A stretch of 64,000 bases of DNA from Streptomyces sp. NBC_00708 (GCA_036226585.1 CP108997.1:3906001-3970000); one strand, 5' to 3'. Shown: positions 33,547 through 43,196, numbered from the stretch's first letter. Notes: a model not told the origin generated them from the sequence alone. Program-made: numbers and translations.

Positions 33547-33579
33547 GGTCCCGGCCCCGGCCCCGCCCCCGTCGCCCGG

Positions 33580-34077
33580 TCAGAGGCGGGGGAAGCGGGC
33601 CTGGAGGTCCCAGACGGCGGGGTTGTCGGCGAGGCCCTCGTGCATGTCGGCGAGGTCGGCGATCAGGTCGTGCAGGAAGTCGCGGGCCTCGCGGCGCAGC
33701 AGGGAGTGGCTGAAGGTGAGGGGCGGTTCCTCGGGGTCCATCCAGTCGGCCTCGATGTCCACCCAGCCGAAGCGGCGCTCGAAGAGCATGCGGTCGGTGG
33801 ACTCGGTGAAGTCGAGTTCGGCCTGCTGGCGGCGGTGCGAGCGGCTGCCGCGCGGGTCCTGGTCGATCTGCTCGACGATGTCGCACAGCGCCCAGGCGAA
33901 GTCGAGCACCGGCACCCATCCCCAGGCTGTGGATACTTCGCGGTCCGCCTTGGTGTCCGCGAGGTAGACGTCCCCGGAGAACAGGTCGTGGCGCAGCGCG
34001 CGGACGTCCGCGCGGCGGTAGTCGGTCTGCGGGGGGTCGGGGAAGCGGCGGGAGAGGGAGTAGCCGATGTCGAGCAC
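33580..34077 (-). CDS. conserved hypothetical protein (DUF7878-like)
   Basis: A 165-residue soluble protein, acidic and Trp/Asp-rich (WGWVPVLDFAWALCDIVEQIDQDPRG; note the conserved Trp pairs). No catalytic or binding motif is evident. My family suggestion is from general resemblance to actinobacterial immunity-like or regulatory proteins of this length and is weak. It stands alone between a pentapeptide-repeat gene (convergent) and senR (same strand, 33 nt apart), so it may be read through from senRS. Confidence 0.6.
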   Translation of the reverse strand: MLDIGYSLSRRFPDPPQTDYRRADVRALRHDLFSGDVYLADTKADREVSTAWGWVPVLDFAWALCDIVEQIDQDPRGSRSHRRQQAELDFTESTDRMLFERRFGWVDIEADWMDPEEPPLTFSHSLLRREARDFLHDLIADLADMHEGLADNPAVWDLQARFPRL

Positions 34078-34110
34078 GGTTCGATGGTGTCATGCCCGGC
34101 GGGACGCCCG

Positions 34111-34740
34111 TTACGGCAGCAGGCGCTGTTCCTTGGCGACGGCGACGGCACCGGCGCGGGTGTCGACGCCGAGCTTGTCGTAGATGCGGCCGAGGTGGGT
34201 CTTGACCGTGGCTTCGCTGATGAACAGGGCGCGGGCGATGTCGCGGTTGCCGAGGCCCTGGGAGAGCTGGCCGAGGATGTCGCGTTCGCGGTCGGTGAGG
34301 GTGGGGCGCGGGGCGCGCATCCGGGCCATGACGCGGCTGGCGACGGGCGGGGAGAGCGTGGTGCGGCCCTGGGCGGCGGAGCGGATGGCGGCGAAGAGTT
34401 CCTCGGGGCGTTCGGCCTTGAGCAGGTAGCCGGTGGCGCCGGCCTCGATGGCGCGGGTGATGTCGGCGTCGGTGTCGTACGTGGTGAGGACGAGGACGTG
34501 GGTGCCGGTGGTGCCCGCGATGCGGCGGGTGGCCTCGACCCCGTCGATGCCGGAGCCGAGCTGGAGGTCCATGAGGACGACGTCGGGGGTGAGGCGGGCG
34601 GTCAGGGCGACGGCCTCCTCGCCGCTGCCGGCCTCGCCGATGACCTCGATGTCGGGTTCGCTGCCGAGGAGGGCGAGGAGCCCGGCGCGTACGACGGCGT
34701 GGTCGTCGCAGAGCAGGATGCGGATGCGGTCGTCGGTCAT
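34111..34740 (-). CDS. senR: NarL/FixJ-family response regulator SenR
   Basis: A 209-residue transcription factor. Receiver domain (about 1-125) with acidic CDDH pocket, phosphoacceptor Asp58 (VVLMDLQLG), and Lys in LLKAE. LuxR-type HTH (about 145-205) LTDRERDILGQLSQGLGNRDIA. Its gene overlaps the kinase gene by four bases and both are divergent from the haem-binding protein gene at 36224, the layout of the S. reticuli senS-senR/hbpS redox system. On that basis it regulates hbpS and oxidative-stress genes. Symbol assigned by context. Confidence 0.85.
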   Translation of the reverse strand: MTDDRIRILLCDDHAVVRAGLLALLGSEPDIEVIGEAGSGEEAVALTARLTPDVVLMDLQLGSGIDGVEATRRIAGTTGTHVLVLTTYDTDADITRAIEAGATGYLLKAERPEELFAAIRSAAQGRTTLSPPVASRVMARMRAPRPTLTDRERDILGQLSQGLGNRDIARALFISEATVKTHLGRIYDKLGVDTRAGAVAVAKEQRLLP

Positions 34741-36044
34741 GCGGGGTCCTGGTGGGTGGGGGCGACGGGCACGGTGGCGGTGACGACGGTGCCTTCGCCG
34801 GGGGCGGATTCGATGGTGAGGGTGCCGCCGAGCTGGTGGAGCCGGGCGCGCATGGCGGGGAGGCCGTGGCCGCGCACGCCGGTGGGGGCGGTGGTGCCGG
34901 TGTCGGGGGTGAAGCCGCGGCCGTTGTCGGCGATGTCGAGGACGGTGCGGTCGTCGAGGTGGGTCAGGGTGAGGGCGGCCTCGGTGGCGGAGGCGTGCTC
35001 GGTGATGTTGGCCAGGGCGCCCTGGGCGATCCGCAGCAGCGCGGACTGGGTGCGGTCGGGCAGGGCGGTGTGCGGGGTGCCCTCGATGTGGCAGCGGACG
35101 GTGAGCCTGCCCTGGGCGGTCTCGCGGGCGGCGAGTGCGTGCAGGGCGGCTTCGAGGCCGCCGCCCTCGGCGAGGTCGGCGGGGGCCAGGTCGTGGACGA
35201 AGCGGCGGGCTTCGGCGAGGTTGCGTTCGGCGATGCCTTCGGCGGTACGGATGTGGCGTCGGGCGGCTGCCGGGTCGGTGTCCCAGGTGCGGTCGGCGGC
35301 CTGGAGGAGCATCTGCTGGCTCGACAGGCCCTGGGCGAGGGTGTCGTGGATCTCCATGGACAGCCGCTGGCGTTCGGCGAGGGTGCCTTCGCGGCGTTCG
35401 GTGGCGGCGAGTTCGCGGCGGGTGCGGAGCAGGTCGTCGATGAGCCGGCCCTGTTGCACGGCCTGGCGCCGCATATGGACGAACACGGCGGTGGCGACGG
35501 CGGCGACGGCGGGCGGGGCGAGGACGAGGTTGGGGTCGAAGCCGTGGGCCAGGCGGAGTTGGGCGGCGACGACGAACAGGGTGAGCAGGGCGACGAGGGC
35601 GTACGCGGCGCGGGGCGGCAGGATGCGCAGCCCGGTGTAGAAGAGGGGCACCGCGCACCAGGCGAAGCTGGGCGCCAGGACGACGAGCACCATCCAGACG
35701 ACGACGAGCGCGCCGAGCCAGACGAGGCTGCGGGGGGTGGGGCGTGAGCCGAGCACGGGGCCGAGCACGTAGAGCGCGGCCAGGGCGATGGACAGCCCGA
35801 TGATCCACGGGGTGCGGGCCTCGCCGGGGTGCCGGAGCAGGAACCGGGTGAGCGAGGCGCCGAGCAGCAGGAAGAACGCGGCGTGCATGAGGAGGGCGAG
35901 GGAGCGGGTGCCGGTGCCGTCGGCGTCCCGCCCCGGCACGGGCCTGGGCCGGCCCTCGTACCCCTGCTGCACCTCGTACCCCGCTCTCCGGGACCGTGAA
36001 GGCCCCCCGGTCCCGAAGGGACCCCCGTTGACCTGCGTCGGCAT
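34737..36044 (-). CDS. senS: sensor histidine kinase SenS
   Basis: A 435-residue NarL-partner kinase (HisKA_3 type). An N-terminal soluble region (about 1-48) precedes five or so membrane helices (about 49-70, 81-98, 107-139, 146-162, 175-190). The dimerisation box EIHDTLAQGL has phosphoacceptor His233, and a HATPase_c domain (about 320-430) contains DNGRGF and GVRGHGLPAMRAR. Matches the five-helix SenS sensor that, with secreted HbpS, reports iron/redox stress. Overlap with senR is ATGA. Confidence 0.85.
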   Translation of the reverse strand: MPTQVNGGPFGTGGPSRSRRAGYEVQQGYEGRPRPVPGRDADGTGTRSLALLMHAAFFLLLGASLTRFLLRHPGEARTPWIIGLSIALAALYVLGPVLGSRPTPRSLVWLGALVVVWMVLVVLAPSFAWCAVPLFYTGLRILPPRAAYALVALLTLFVVAAQLRLAHGFDPNLVLAPPAVAAVATAVFVHMRRQAVQQGRLIDDLLRTRRELAATERREGTLAERQRLSMEIHDTLAQGLSSQQMLLQAADRTWDTDPAAARRHIRTAEGIAERNLAEARRFVHDLAPADLAEGGGLEAALHALAARETAQGRLTVRCHIEGTPHTALPDRTQSALLRIAQGALANITEHASATEAALTLTHLDDRTVLDIADNGRGFTPDTGTTAPTGVRGHGLPAMRARLHQLGGTLTIESAPGEGTVVTATVPVAPTHQDPA

Positions 36045-36223
36045 TCCATCGTCCCCCCGGACGGGCGCCCCCGCATCAACCGATCGGCCGATGGGGAGGT
36101 CAGCCGTCCCGCGCGCGGGGTCGAGCCGGTACGACGACGGTCCGGGGCCGGTTCCGGCCCAAGGATGGATGACAGGACGCGGGAACCACCCGCCTCCGTT
36201 CTTCCCCCGCTGAGGAGCCCCTG

Positions 36224-36781
36224 ATGAAGAAGATGTCGCTGCGCACCCGTGTCCTGACCGGTACCGTCGCCGCCGCCGCCCTCGGGGCCGGCACCTTCGG
36301 CGCGATGTCCGCGAACGCCTCCACCCCGGCCGCCGCGCCCGCCACCACCGTCAAGGCCGACACCGCGAACCGCAACCTCCAGCAGACCACGCACCTGACC
36401 CTCGACGCCGCGACGAAGGCCGCGAAGGCGGCCCTGGACGCGGCGAAGAAGGAGAACCAGCGCGTCGCCGTCTCGGTCGTCGACCGCAACGGCAACACGA
36501 TCCTGACCCTGCGCGGCGACGGCTCGGGCCCGCAGGCGTACGAGTCGGCCGAGAAGAAGGCGTACACCGCCGTGTCCTGGAACGCCCCGACCTCCGAGCT
36601 GGCCGAGCGGCTCGCCCAGGCCCCGAACCTGAAGGACATCCCTGGCACGCTGTTCCTCGCGGGCGGCGCCCCGGTGCAGGTCAAGGGCGCCCCGGTGGCG
36701 GGCATCGGTGTCGCGGGCGCGCCCAGCGGCGACCTCGACGAGAAGTTCGCGCAGGCCGGCGTCGCCGCCCTCGCCAAGTAG
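36224..36781 (+). CDS. hbpS: secreted haem-binding protein HbpS (GlcG family)
   Basis: A 185-residue exported protein. The signal peptide (about 1-32, KKMSLRTRV then VAAAALGAGTFGAMS, cleavage near ANA) is followed by a GlcG/HbpS domain (about 55-183): LTLDAATKAAKAALDAAKK, then VSVVDRNGNTILTLRGDG and PGTLFLAGGAPV. HbpS forms octamers, binds haem and iron and controls SenS. Divergent from senS with a 179-bp intergenic region and followed closely by the ankyrin and propeller genes (50 nt, then an overlap). Confidence 0.88.
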   Translation: MKKMSLRTRVLTGTVAAAALGAGTFGAMSANASTPAAAPATTVKADTANRNLQQTTHLTLDAATKAAKAALDAAKKENQRVAVSVVDRNGNTILTLRGDGSGPQAYESAEKKAYTAVSWNAPTSELAERLAQAPNLKDIPGTLFLAGGAPVQVKGAPVAGIGVAGAPSGDLDEKFAQAGVAALAK

Positions 36782-36831
36782 TACGTACGCGAGCCACCTA
36801 GTACGTACGCACCGAACCCCGGGAGACGGAC

Positions 36832-37455
36832 ATGAACGCCCTCGATCACCAGCTGCTCGACGCCGCGCGCACCGGCCGCACCGATGCCGTGCGGACCGCG
36901 ATCGAGGGCGGAGCCCGGGTGGACGCCCGGGACGAGGAGCTGCGCACCCCGCTGCTCCTGGCCGTCCACGGCGACCATGCCGAGGCCGCCCGGCTGCTCG
37001 TCGCGGCGGGCGCGGACCCGGACGCGCAGGACCGGCGCGAGGAGAGCCCGTGGCTGGCCACCGGCGTCACGGGCAGCGTGGAGATGCTGCACGTCCTGCT
37101 GCCGGCCGGGCCGGACCTGAAGCTGCGCAACCGGTTCGGCGGGATCGCGCTGATCCCGGCGAGCGAGCGCGGGCACGTGGCGTACGTACGGGAGCTGCTG
37201 CGGGCCACCGACATCGACGTGGACCACGTCAACCGGCTGGGCTGGACCGCCCTGCTGGAGGCCGTGATCCTCGGTGACGGCGGCCGGGCGCACCAGGAGA
37301 TCGTGGAGCTGCTGCTCACGGCGGGCGCGACGCCCGGACTTCCGGACGGCGACGGCGTGACGGCGCTGGAGCACGCGGAGCGGCGCGGGTTCGCCGGGAT
37401 CGCGGGGCTGCTGCGGGCGGCGACGGGCGCGGCACCGGACGGCGGCACGCGGTGA
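36832..37455 (+). CDS. ankyrin-repeat protein
   Basis: A 207-residue cytoplasmic protein made of about five ankyrin repeats (for example RTPLLLAVHGDHAEAARLLV and GWTALLEAVI...VELLLTAGA). Ankyrin repeats mediate protein contacts; small bacterial examples are often linked to catalase or redox genes. It sits 50 nt after hbpS, likely same transcript, and its stop overlaps the next gene's GTG by four bases. Confidence 0.85.
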   Translation: MNALDHQLLDAARTGRTDAVRTAIEGGARVDARDEELRTPLLLAVHGDHAEAARLLVAAGADPDAQDRREESPWLATGVTGSVEMLHVLLPAGPDLKLRNRFGGIALIPASERGHVAYVRELLRATDIDVDHVNRLGWTALLEAVILGDGGRAHQEIVELLLTAGATPGLPDGDGVTALEHAERRGFAGIAGLLRAATGAAPDGGTR

Positions 37456-38672
37456 GCCCCCGCCACCCCGGGGGCCCGGGTCGCGGAGCCGACCCCCGCC
37501 GCGCCGCAGCCCCGGACCTCCCTTCCGGCCCCCACCGCCCCGGGGGCCGGAAGCGCCCGGCCGCCCTCCTGGCCGTCGTCGCCGCGGTGGCCGCGCTCGC
37601 CGGCTGCGCCGTCACCGACGCGCCCGCGTCCCCCGTCACCTCGCCCGCCGCGCGGGCGCCCGCGCCCTCGGCCACCGCCACGCCCGAGCCCGGTGCCACC
37701 CCCGACGGCACGCTGCTCGTCGCCGACTTCGGGGGCGACACCGTCAGCTTCGTCGATCCGGAGCGGGGCACCTTCGACCGGGTGACGGTCGGCACAGCCC
37801 CCTACGGGGTGGCCGTCGGCGCGGACGGGCGGGCGTGGGTGGCCACCGCCGAGGGCGTCGCGGTCGTGGACACGGACAGCCGGACGCGGCTGACCCGTAT
37901 CCCGTACGAGACGCGGACCGGGCCGGTGACCACGGGCGAGTACCGGGGCGGCGGGATGGGTATCGCGCTGTCCCCCGACGGGCGGCGGGTGTACGTCGGC
38001 GTCAACGTGCCCGACGGTAACGGGGTGCTGGAGGTCATCGACACCGGCACCCGGAAGGTCACCGGCACGGCCCCGGTCGGCCGCCGGCCCTTCGACGTGG
38101 ACGTGTCACGGGACGGCAAGGAGGTGTACGCCACCGGGCACGACTCGTTCGACGTGACGTCCGTCCGCACGGACACGCTGCGCACCCGGCGCATGGAGGT
38201 CGCCCCGTACGGCACGGAGGGCGGGCTCGGGTCCTGGCTGAAGCCGCACTACGCGGTGGTCAGGCCGTCCGACGGGAAGCTGCTGCTGCCGTTCGAGGGC
38301 GAGCGGCTCGCGGTGCTCGACCCTCGCACCGGGAAGGTGGCCGTCGAGCGGATGACCGCGAACACGCACCAGCACGGGGCGGCGATGGCGCCCGACGGCA
38401 CCCTGCTCGTCGTGGGCACCGGCCCGATCGCCTCCGACGACGAGCAGCCGTCGCTGACGGTCCGGAAGCCGGACGGCACCGAGCGGGTCGTGGAACTGGG
38501 CGGTCCGCACGAGGACGTGGCCATGTCCCGGGACGGGCGCACGGCGTACGTCACCGGCGGGTTCACCCGGGACGGGTACGGGAACGGGATCACGGTCGTC
38601 GCCCTCGACGGGAGGACGCCCCCGGTCCGCCTGGCGGCGGGCGAACGGCCGCTGGGCATCGCGGTGCTCTGA
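37452..38672 (+). CDS. YncE-like beta-propeller lipoprotein
   Basis: A 406-residue surface lipoprotein. An N-terminal basic/Pro-rich region precedes a signal with lipobox LAGC (Cys about residue 51) and a Thr/Pro/Ala linker. Residues about 80-406 form a seven-bladed-propeller-like domain with recurring DFGGDTVSFVDPERGT, VDTDSRTRLTR and ALSPDGRRVYV motifs (YncE/YVTN-like). Ligand unknown. The GTG start overlaps the ankyrin gene stop (GTGA), so it is part of the hbpS operon. Confidence 0.8.
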   Translation: MSPRHPGGPGRGADPRRAAAPDLPSGPHRPGGRKRPAALLAVVAAVAALAGCAVTDAPASPVTSPAARAPAPSATATPEPGATPDGTLLVADFGGDTVSFVDPERGTFDRVTVGTAPYGVAVGADGRAWVATAEGVAVVDTDSRTRLTRIPYETRTGPVTTGEYRGGGMGIALSPDGRRVYVGVNVPDGNGVLEVIDTGTRKVTGTAPVGRRPFDVDVSRDGKEVYATGHDSFDVTSVRTDTLRTRRMEVAPYGTEGGLGSWLKPHYAVVRPSDGKLLLPFEGERLAVLDPRTGKVAVERMTANTHQHGAAMAPDGTLLVVGTGPIASDDEQPSLTVRKPDGTERVVELGGPHEDVAMSRDGRTAYVTGGFTRDGYGNGITVVALDGRTPPVRLAAGERPLGIAVL

Positions 38673-38723
38673 GATCGGCGCACCCTACCCGGATGACGAC
38701 ATTCCGCACATAGGATCATCGGT

Positions 38724-40148
38724 GTGGATCATCGAACTCCGGTACGCCGAAGGGCCCCCGGGGCGGCCCGCGCCGCCCTCCCGCTGCTCGCCCTCGTCCT
38801 CCTCGCGCCCGCCTGCACGGGCGGGGTGGAGGGCAAGCCGGGGGCGGCAGGTGTGCGCGACCCGTACTTCCCGAAGCTGGGCAACGGCGGGTACGACGTC
38901 ACGCACTACGCCCTCACGCTCGATGTGGACCCGGACGAGCAGACGCTGCGCGGGACCGCCGAGATCACCGCGCGGGCCACGCAGGACCTCAGCTCGTTCA
39001 ATCTGGACCTGGCCGGGCTGACCGTGGACTCGGCGACGGTGGAGGGGCGTCCGGCCGCCGTGAACCGGGCGGGCAACGAGCTGACGCTCCGTTCGGACGC
39101 GCAGGCCGAGGACCGGCTGCGCAAGGGCGAGACGTTCCGTACGGTCGTGCGCTACTCCGGTTCGCCGAAGACCATCACGGACCCGGACGAGTCCGAGGAG
39201 GGCTGGCTGCCGACCGACGACGGGGCGCTGGCGCTCGGTGAGCCGACGGGCTCGATGGCCTGGTTCCCGGGCAACAACCACCCGAGCGACAAGGCCACGT
39301 ACGACCTGACGGTCACCGTCCCGAAGGGGCTGACGGCGGTCTCCAACGGCGTGATGACGGGTCCGCCGGTCACGGAGAAGGGCCGCACGACCTTCCGCTG
39401 GCACACCGCCGAGCCGATGGCGAGCTATCTCGCGACCCTGGCCATCGGGAAGTTCGAGACGAAGACGTCGACGATGGCCGGTGGCATCACGGTGTTCACG
39501 GCGGTGGACCCCGAGGTGGCGAAGGCGAGCGCGCGGACGGTCGGCCGGGTGCCGGAGGTCGTGGCGTGGGAGGCGGAGCACTTCGGTCCGTATCCGTTCT
39601 CCGCGACGGGCGCGATCGTGGAACGCGACGACGACTCCGGATACGCGCTGGAGACGCAGAACCGGCCGGTCTTCCCCGGCCCGCCGGACCTCGGGACGCT
39701 CGTCCACGAGATGGCGCACCAGTGGTTCGGCGACTCGGTCACGCCGGAGAGCTGGCGCGACATGTGGCTGAACGAGGGCCTGGCCACGTACGCGGAGTGG
39801 CTGTGGGAGGAGGAGAAGAACGACACCCCGGCCGAGGAGTCGTTCGAGGACGCCTACGAGGACAAGGACAACTGGGCGTTCCCGCCCGCCGATCCGCCGT
39901 CCGCGGCGGAGATCTCGGACCCGCCGGTGTACGGGCGCGGGGCGATGGTCATCCACAAGATCCGCGAGGCCGTGGACGACGACGAGGAGTTCTTCGCGCT
40001 GCTGCGGGGGTGGACGAAGAAGTACCGGCACCGCAACGCGTCGACGGCCGACTTCACGGCGTACGTGGAGGAGGAGACGGGCCAGGATCTGTCGGACCTG
40101 TGGAAGGCGTGGCTGTACGGCAGGAGCCGGCCCGCCGCGGACGGCTGA
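38724..40148 (+). CDS. M1-family metallopeptidase (aminopeptidase N-like) lipoprotein
   Basis: A 474-residue zinc aminopeptidase anchored outside. A Sec/lipoprotein signal with LLAPAC (Cys31) is present. The N-terminal beta domain is about 45-220, and the catalytic domain has HEMAHQWFG (zinc His328/His332, Glu329) and NEGLATYAEW (Glu351, third zinc ligand). It is short, lacking the large C-terminal armadillo domain of M1 enzymes, as in related actinobacterial proteins. GTG 38724 is the start, 51 nt after the propeller gene. Probable role: peptide degradation at the surface. Confidence 0.85.
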   Translation: MDHRTPVRRRAPGAARAALPLLALVLLAPACTGGVEGKPGAAGVRDPYFPKLGNGGYDVTHYALTLDVDPDEQTLRGTAEITARATQDLSSFNLDLAGLTVDSATVEGRPAAVNRAGNELTLRSDAQAEDRLRKGETFRTVVRYSGSPKTITDPDESEEGWLPTDDGALALGEPTGSMAWFPGNNHPSDKATYDLTVTVPKGLTAVSNGVMTGPPVTEKGRTTFRWHTAEPMASYLATLAIGKFETKTSTMAGGITVFTAVDPEVAKASARTVGRVPEVVAWEAEHFGPYPFSATGAIVERDDDSGYALETQNRPVFPGPPDLGTLVHEMAHQWFGDSVTPESWRDMWLNEGLATYAEWLWEEEKNDTPAEESFEDAYEDKDNWAFPPADPPSAAEISDPPVYGRGAMVIHKIREAVDDDEEFFALLRGWTKKYRHRNASTADFTAYVEEETGQDLSDLWKAWLYGRSRPAADG

Positions 40149-40185
40149 CCGGCTCCTGGTGCTCTGCTCGCTCCTCGCGGAGGGG

Positions 40186-41760
40186 TTACTTCACGTTGAC
40201 GCCGCTCCAGGCCGCGTCGACGGCCTTGAGCTCGGCGCTGTCGGCGCCGTAGAGGTCGGTCGCCGCCTTCTCGGTGGCGGTGCGGGCGTCCGCGTAGTCG
40301 GTGGTGGAGGTCATGTACTCGGAGAGGGCCTTGTACCAGATCTGGACGGCCTTGTCCCGGCCGATGCCGGTGACGGTGGAGCCGTCGGAGGTCGGGGAGT
40401 CGTAGTCCACGCCGTTGATGGTCTTCGCGCCGCTGCCCTCGGACAGCAGGTAGAAGAAGTGGTTGGCGACGCCCGAGGAGTAGTGGACGTCGAGGTCGCC
40501 GACGCTGCTGTCCCAGGAGTCGGCCGAGCCGCCGTCCTTGCTGGGCTTGTCCATGTAGCGCAGCGGGCTGCCGTCGCCGTTGATGTCGATCTTCTCGCCG
40601 ATGAGGTAGTCGCCGACATCGGTGGAGTTGTCGGCGAAGAACTCGACGGAGGTGCCGAGGATGTCGCTGGTGGCCTCGTTGAGGCCGCCGGACTCGCCGG
40701 CGTACTCGAGGTTGGCGGTGGAGGCGGTGAGGCCGTGGCTCATCTCGTGGCCGGCGACGTCGAGAGCGGTGAGGGCGCTCTTGTTGTCGGCGCCGTCGCC
40801 GTACGTCATGCAGAAGCAGCTGTCGTCCCAGAACGCGTTGACGTACGCGTCGCCGTAGTGGACCCGGGAGTACGCGGCCTTGCCGTCGCCGGCGATGCCG
40901 TCGCGGCCGAAGGCGGACTTGTAGAAGTCCCAGGTCTTCGCGGCGCCGTAGTGGGCGTCGACGGCGGCGGTCTGGCGGTCGTTGCCGGTGCCGTCGCCCC
41001 AGGTGTCGTCGTCGTCGGTGACGAGGTCGCCGGTGCCGCTCTCGCCCTGGTTGAGGTCGTACGTCTTGTGGCCGCCGCGGTCGCCGTCGGTCAGCTCGAA
41101 GCCGGAGCCGGACGCGGTGGTGCTGAGGTCGACCTTGCCGCTGTACTGGCTGTTGCCGACGCCGGCGGTCTCGATCTCCTCGTAGCTGCGCAGGACCTTG
41201 CCGGTGGTGGCGTCGGTGATGACGCGCTTGCGGCTGGGGGTGCCGTCCTTCTGGACGCCGGTCTTCACGGACTCCAGGGCGAGGACGGGGGTGCCGCCAC
41301 CTGCCCAGATCACCTTGCGGGCGCTCGCCGCGGTCTTGATCTTCGGCGTGGTGGACGGCACGGATATACGGGCCGTGGTCGCCTTGGTGACGCTCTTGAG
41401 CTTGCCGTTCGCGGCGGTGTGGGTGACGAGGTCGCCGCCGAGGACGGGCAGGCCGTCGTAGGTGCGCTCGTAGCGGGTGTGGACGGTGCCGTTCGCGTCC
41501 TTGATCACGTCACGCGCGATCAGCTTCTCCTTGGCGCCGAGCTTCAGCGCGGTGGCGGTCGAGGAGGTGTCGGCCTGGGCGGACTTGATGGCGGCGGTAC
41601 GGGCGGAGGCACTGCTGAACGCCGGAGTGGCGGAGACGGAGGGGGAGTTGCCGGGGGTGTTCGGGTGGGCGTTCGCCGCACCGGTCTGCACTCCGACGAC
41701 GACCATCGCGGCCACGGCGGCCAGGGCTGCGGCGCGACGGGTGTTCATGTGGGGGGTCAT
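40186..41760 (-). CDS. secreted M4-family neutral metallopeptidase (thermolysin-like)
   Basis: A 524-residue preproenzyme. The signal peptide (about 1-30) is followed by an FTP/PepSY-type propeptide and the catalytic domain (about 210-524), with zinc motif AGHEMSHGLT (H-E-x2-H) and the third ligand in GGLNEATSDILGT. An additional conserved His near the C-terminus (DVHYSSGVANHFFYLLSEG) completes the site. Secreted and self-activating. The ATG at 41760 has GGAG closely upstream; a second ATG four codons on could also serve. Tail-to-tail with the M1 peptidase. Confidence 0.88.
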   Translation of the reverse strand: MTPHMNTRRAAALAAVAAMVVVGVQTGAANAHPNTPGNSPSVSATPAFSSASARTAAIKSAQADTSSTATALKLGAKEKLIARDVIKDANGTVHTRYERTYDGLPVLGGDLVTHTAANGKLKSVTKATTARISVPSTTPKIKTAASARKVIWAGGGTPVLALESVKTGVQKDGTPSRKRVITDATTGKVLRSYEEIETAGVGNSQYSGKVDLSTTASGSGFELTDGDRGGHKTYDLNQGESGTGDLVTDDDDTWGDGTGNDRQTAAVDAHYGAAKTWDFYKSAFGRDGIAGDGKAAYSRVHYGDAYVNAFWDDSCFCMTYGDGADNKSALTALDVAGHEMSHGLTASTANLEYAGESGGLNEATSDILGTSVEFFADNSTDVGDYLIGEKIDINGDGSPLRYMDKPSKDGGSADSWDSSVGDLDVHYSSGVANHFFYLLSEGSGAKTINGVDYDSPTSDGSTVTGIGRDKAVQIWYKALSEYMTSTTDYADARTATEKAATDLYGADSAELKAVDAAWSGVNVK

Positions 41761-41940
41761 ACAAACTCCGTTGCTCGTTCCGTGGGGGGTTACGAGCCGG
41801 GAGCCTGCCACCGAATGACCGCCATTGACGGTGTACGAACAAATACCTCACATTTCTTTGACCAGTTCTTGTCCGACTGAAGCACTGTCATGTCCGTTAT
41901 CCGGCGGACTCCGACAGGTCCGGACCGGGTCTATGGACAC

Positions 41941-41983
41941 ACGGGAGCCCCCGGCCGCAGGACGTTCGGCCGGGGGCTCCCGT
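41941..41983 (-). terminator. terminator downstream of terD
   Basis: A perfect 17-bp stem (ACGGGAGCCCCCGGCCG with CGGCCGGGGGCTCCCGT) around a nine-base loop, 34 nt past the TerD-family stop. Confidence 0.85.
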
Positions 41984-42016
41984 GAAGCAGACGTACGGGA
42001 CGTCAGGGACCAGGTG

Positions 42017-42592
42017 TCAGAGGCTGACGCCGAAGTCCTGGGCGATGCCGCGCAGGCCGGAGGCGTAACCCTGGCCCACGGCGCGGAACTTCCACTCGGC
42101 GCCGTTGCGGTACAGCTCGCCGAAGACCATGGCGGTCTCGGTGGCGGCGTCCTCGCTCAGGTCGTAGCGCGCGATCTCGGTGCCGCCGGCCTGGTTGAGG
42201 ATGCGGATGTAGGCGTTCCGCACCTGGCCGAAGTTCTGGCTGCGGGTCTCGGCGTCGTAGATGGAGACCGGGAAGACGATCTTGTCGACGTCGGCCGGCA
42301 GGCCCGCCAGGTTGACGTTGATCTGCTCGTCGTCGCCCTCGCCCTCACCCGTGACGTTGTCACCGGTGTGCACGATGGTCTGGTCCGGCGTCGACTTGTT
42401 GTTGAAGAAGACGAAGTGGGCGTCGGAGTAGACCTTGCCGCCGGCGTTGACCGCGATCGCCGAGGCGTCCAGGTCGAAGTCGGTGCCGGTGGTGGTACGG
42501 ACGTCCCAGCCGAGGCCGACCGTGACGGCGGTGAGGCCGGGGGCCTCCTTGGTGAGGGAGACGTTGCCGCCCTTGGACAGGCTTACTGCCAT
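42017..42592 (-). CDS. TerD-family calcium-binding stress protein
   Basis: A 191-residue protein of the TerD/CABP family (tellurium resistance and general stress). The conserved N-terminus [16 protein letters not shown] is followed by [20 protein letters not shown] (calcium-binding Asp cluster), [29 protein letters not shown], and the [19 protein letters not shown] and [19 protein letters not shown] segments that define the family. Complete. Whether tellurite resistance is physiological is doubtful; several paralogues usually exist in the genome. Monocistronic by the flanking terminator. Confidence 0.92.
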   Translation of the reverse strand: MAVSLSKGGNVSLTKEAPGLTAVTVGLGWDVRTTTGTDFDLDASAIAVNAGGKVYSDAHFVFFNNKSTPDQTIVHTGDNVTGEGEGDDEQINVNLAGLPADVDKIVFPVSIYDAETRSQNFGQVRNAYIRILNQAGGTEIARYDLSEDAATETAMVFGELYRNGAEWKFRAVGQGYASGLRGIAQDFGVSL

Positions 42593-42770
42593 GGGAAGTC
42601 CCTTTCATCTGTCGGGTGCGGGCTTCGCGGTCACGAAGCTACCGTCACAGGTCATAACGCCGACAGGGGACCGAGAGGTTCCGCGCGCCTTTGCTTTCTT
42701 TGCCGAAGGGGAGGCGGGGCGCCGCAAAAAGAGGTGACGAACAGCTGGTGGGGCGGGGAACATGGGTGTC

Positions 42771-43196
42771 ATGTCCGGGCCCTATGTCATCCGCGGTTCG
42801 GTCTCCCTGCCGGAGGCCGAGCTGATGTGGCGTTTCTCGCGGTCCTCCGGGCCCGGCGGGCAGCACGTCAACACCAGCGACTCCCAGGTGGAACTGCGCT
42901 TCGACCTCGCGGCCACCGAGGCGCTGCCCGAGGTGTGGAAGGAACGCGCCCTGGACCGGCTGGCGGGCCGGCTGACCGACGGCGTGATCGCGGTCCGGTC
43001 CTCCGAGCACCGCTCCCAGTGGCGCAACCGCGAGACGGCCGCCGTACGCCTCGCGGCCCTGCTGGCGGAGGCCTCCGCGCCGCCGCCCCGGCCGCGCGTG
43101 AAGCGGAAGATTCCCCGCGGGATCAATGAGCGCCGGCTGCGGGAGAAGAAGGCGCGCGGCGACACCAAGCGGGGCCGCTCGGGGCGCGACTGGTAG
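42771..43196 (+). CDS. arfB: ArfB-type ribosome-rescue peptidyl-tRNA hydrolase
   Basis: A 141-residue protein that releases peptides from ribosomes stalled without a stop codon. The GGQ domain has SSGPGGQHVNTSDSQVEL (the catalytic GGQ near residue 31), and a short basic C-terminal tail (RRLREKKARGDTKRGRSG) inserts in the mRNA channel. No codon-recognition domain, so it is not a release factor. The ATG at 42771 has GGGGA at better spacing than the one at 42762, which adds three residues. Confidence 0.88.
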   Translation: MSGPYVIRGSVSLPEAELMWRFSRSSGPGGQHVNTSDSQVELRFDLAATEALPEVWKERALDRLAGRLTDGVIAVRSSEHRSQWRNRETAAVRLAALLAEASAPPPRPRVKRKIPRGINERRLREKKARGDTKRGRSGRDW

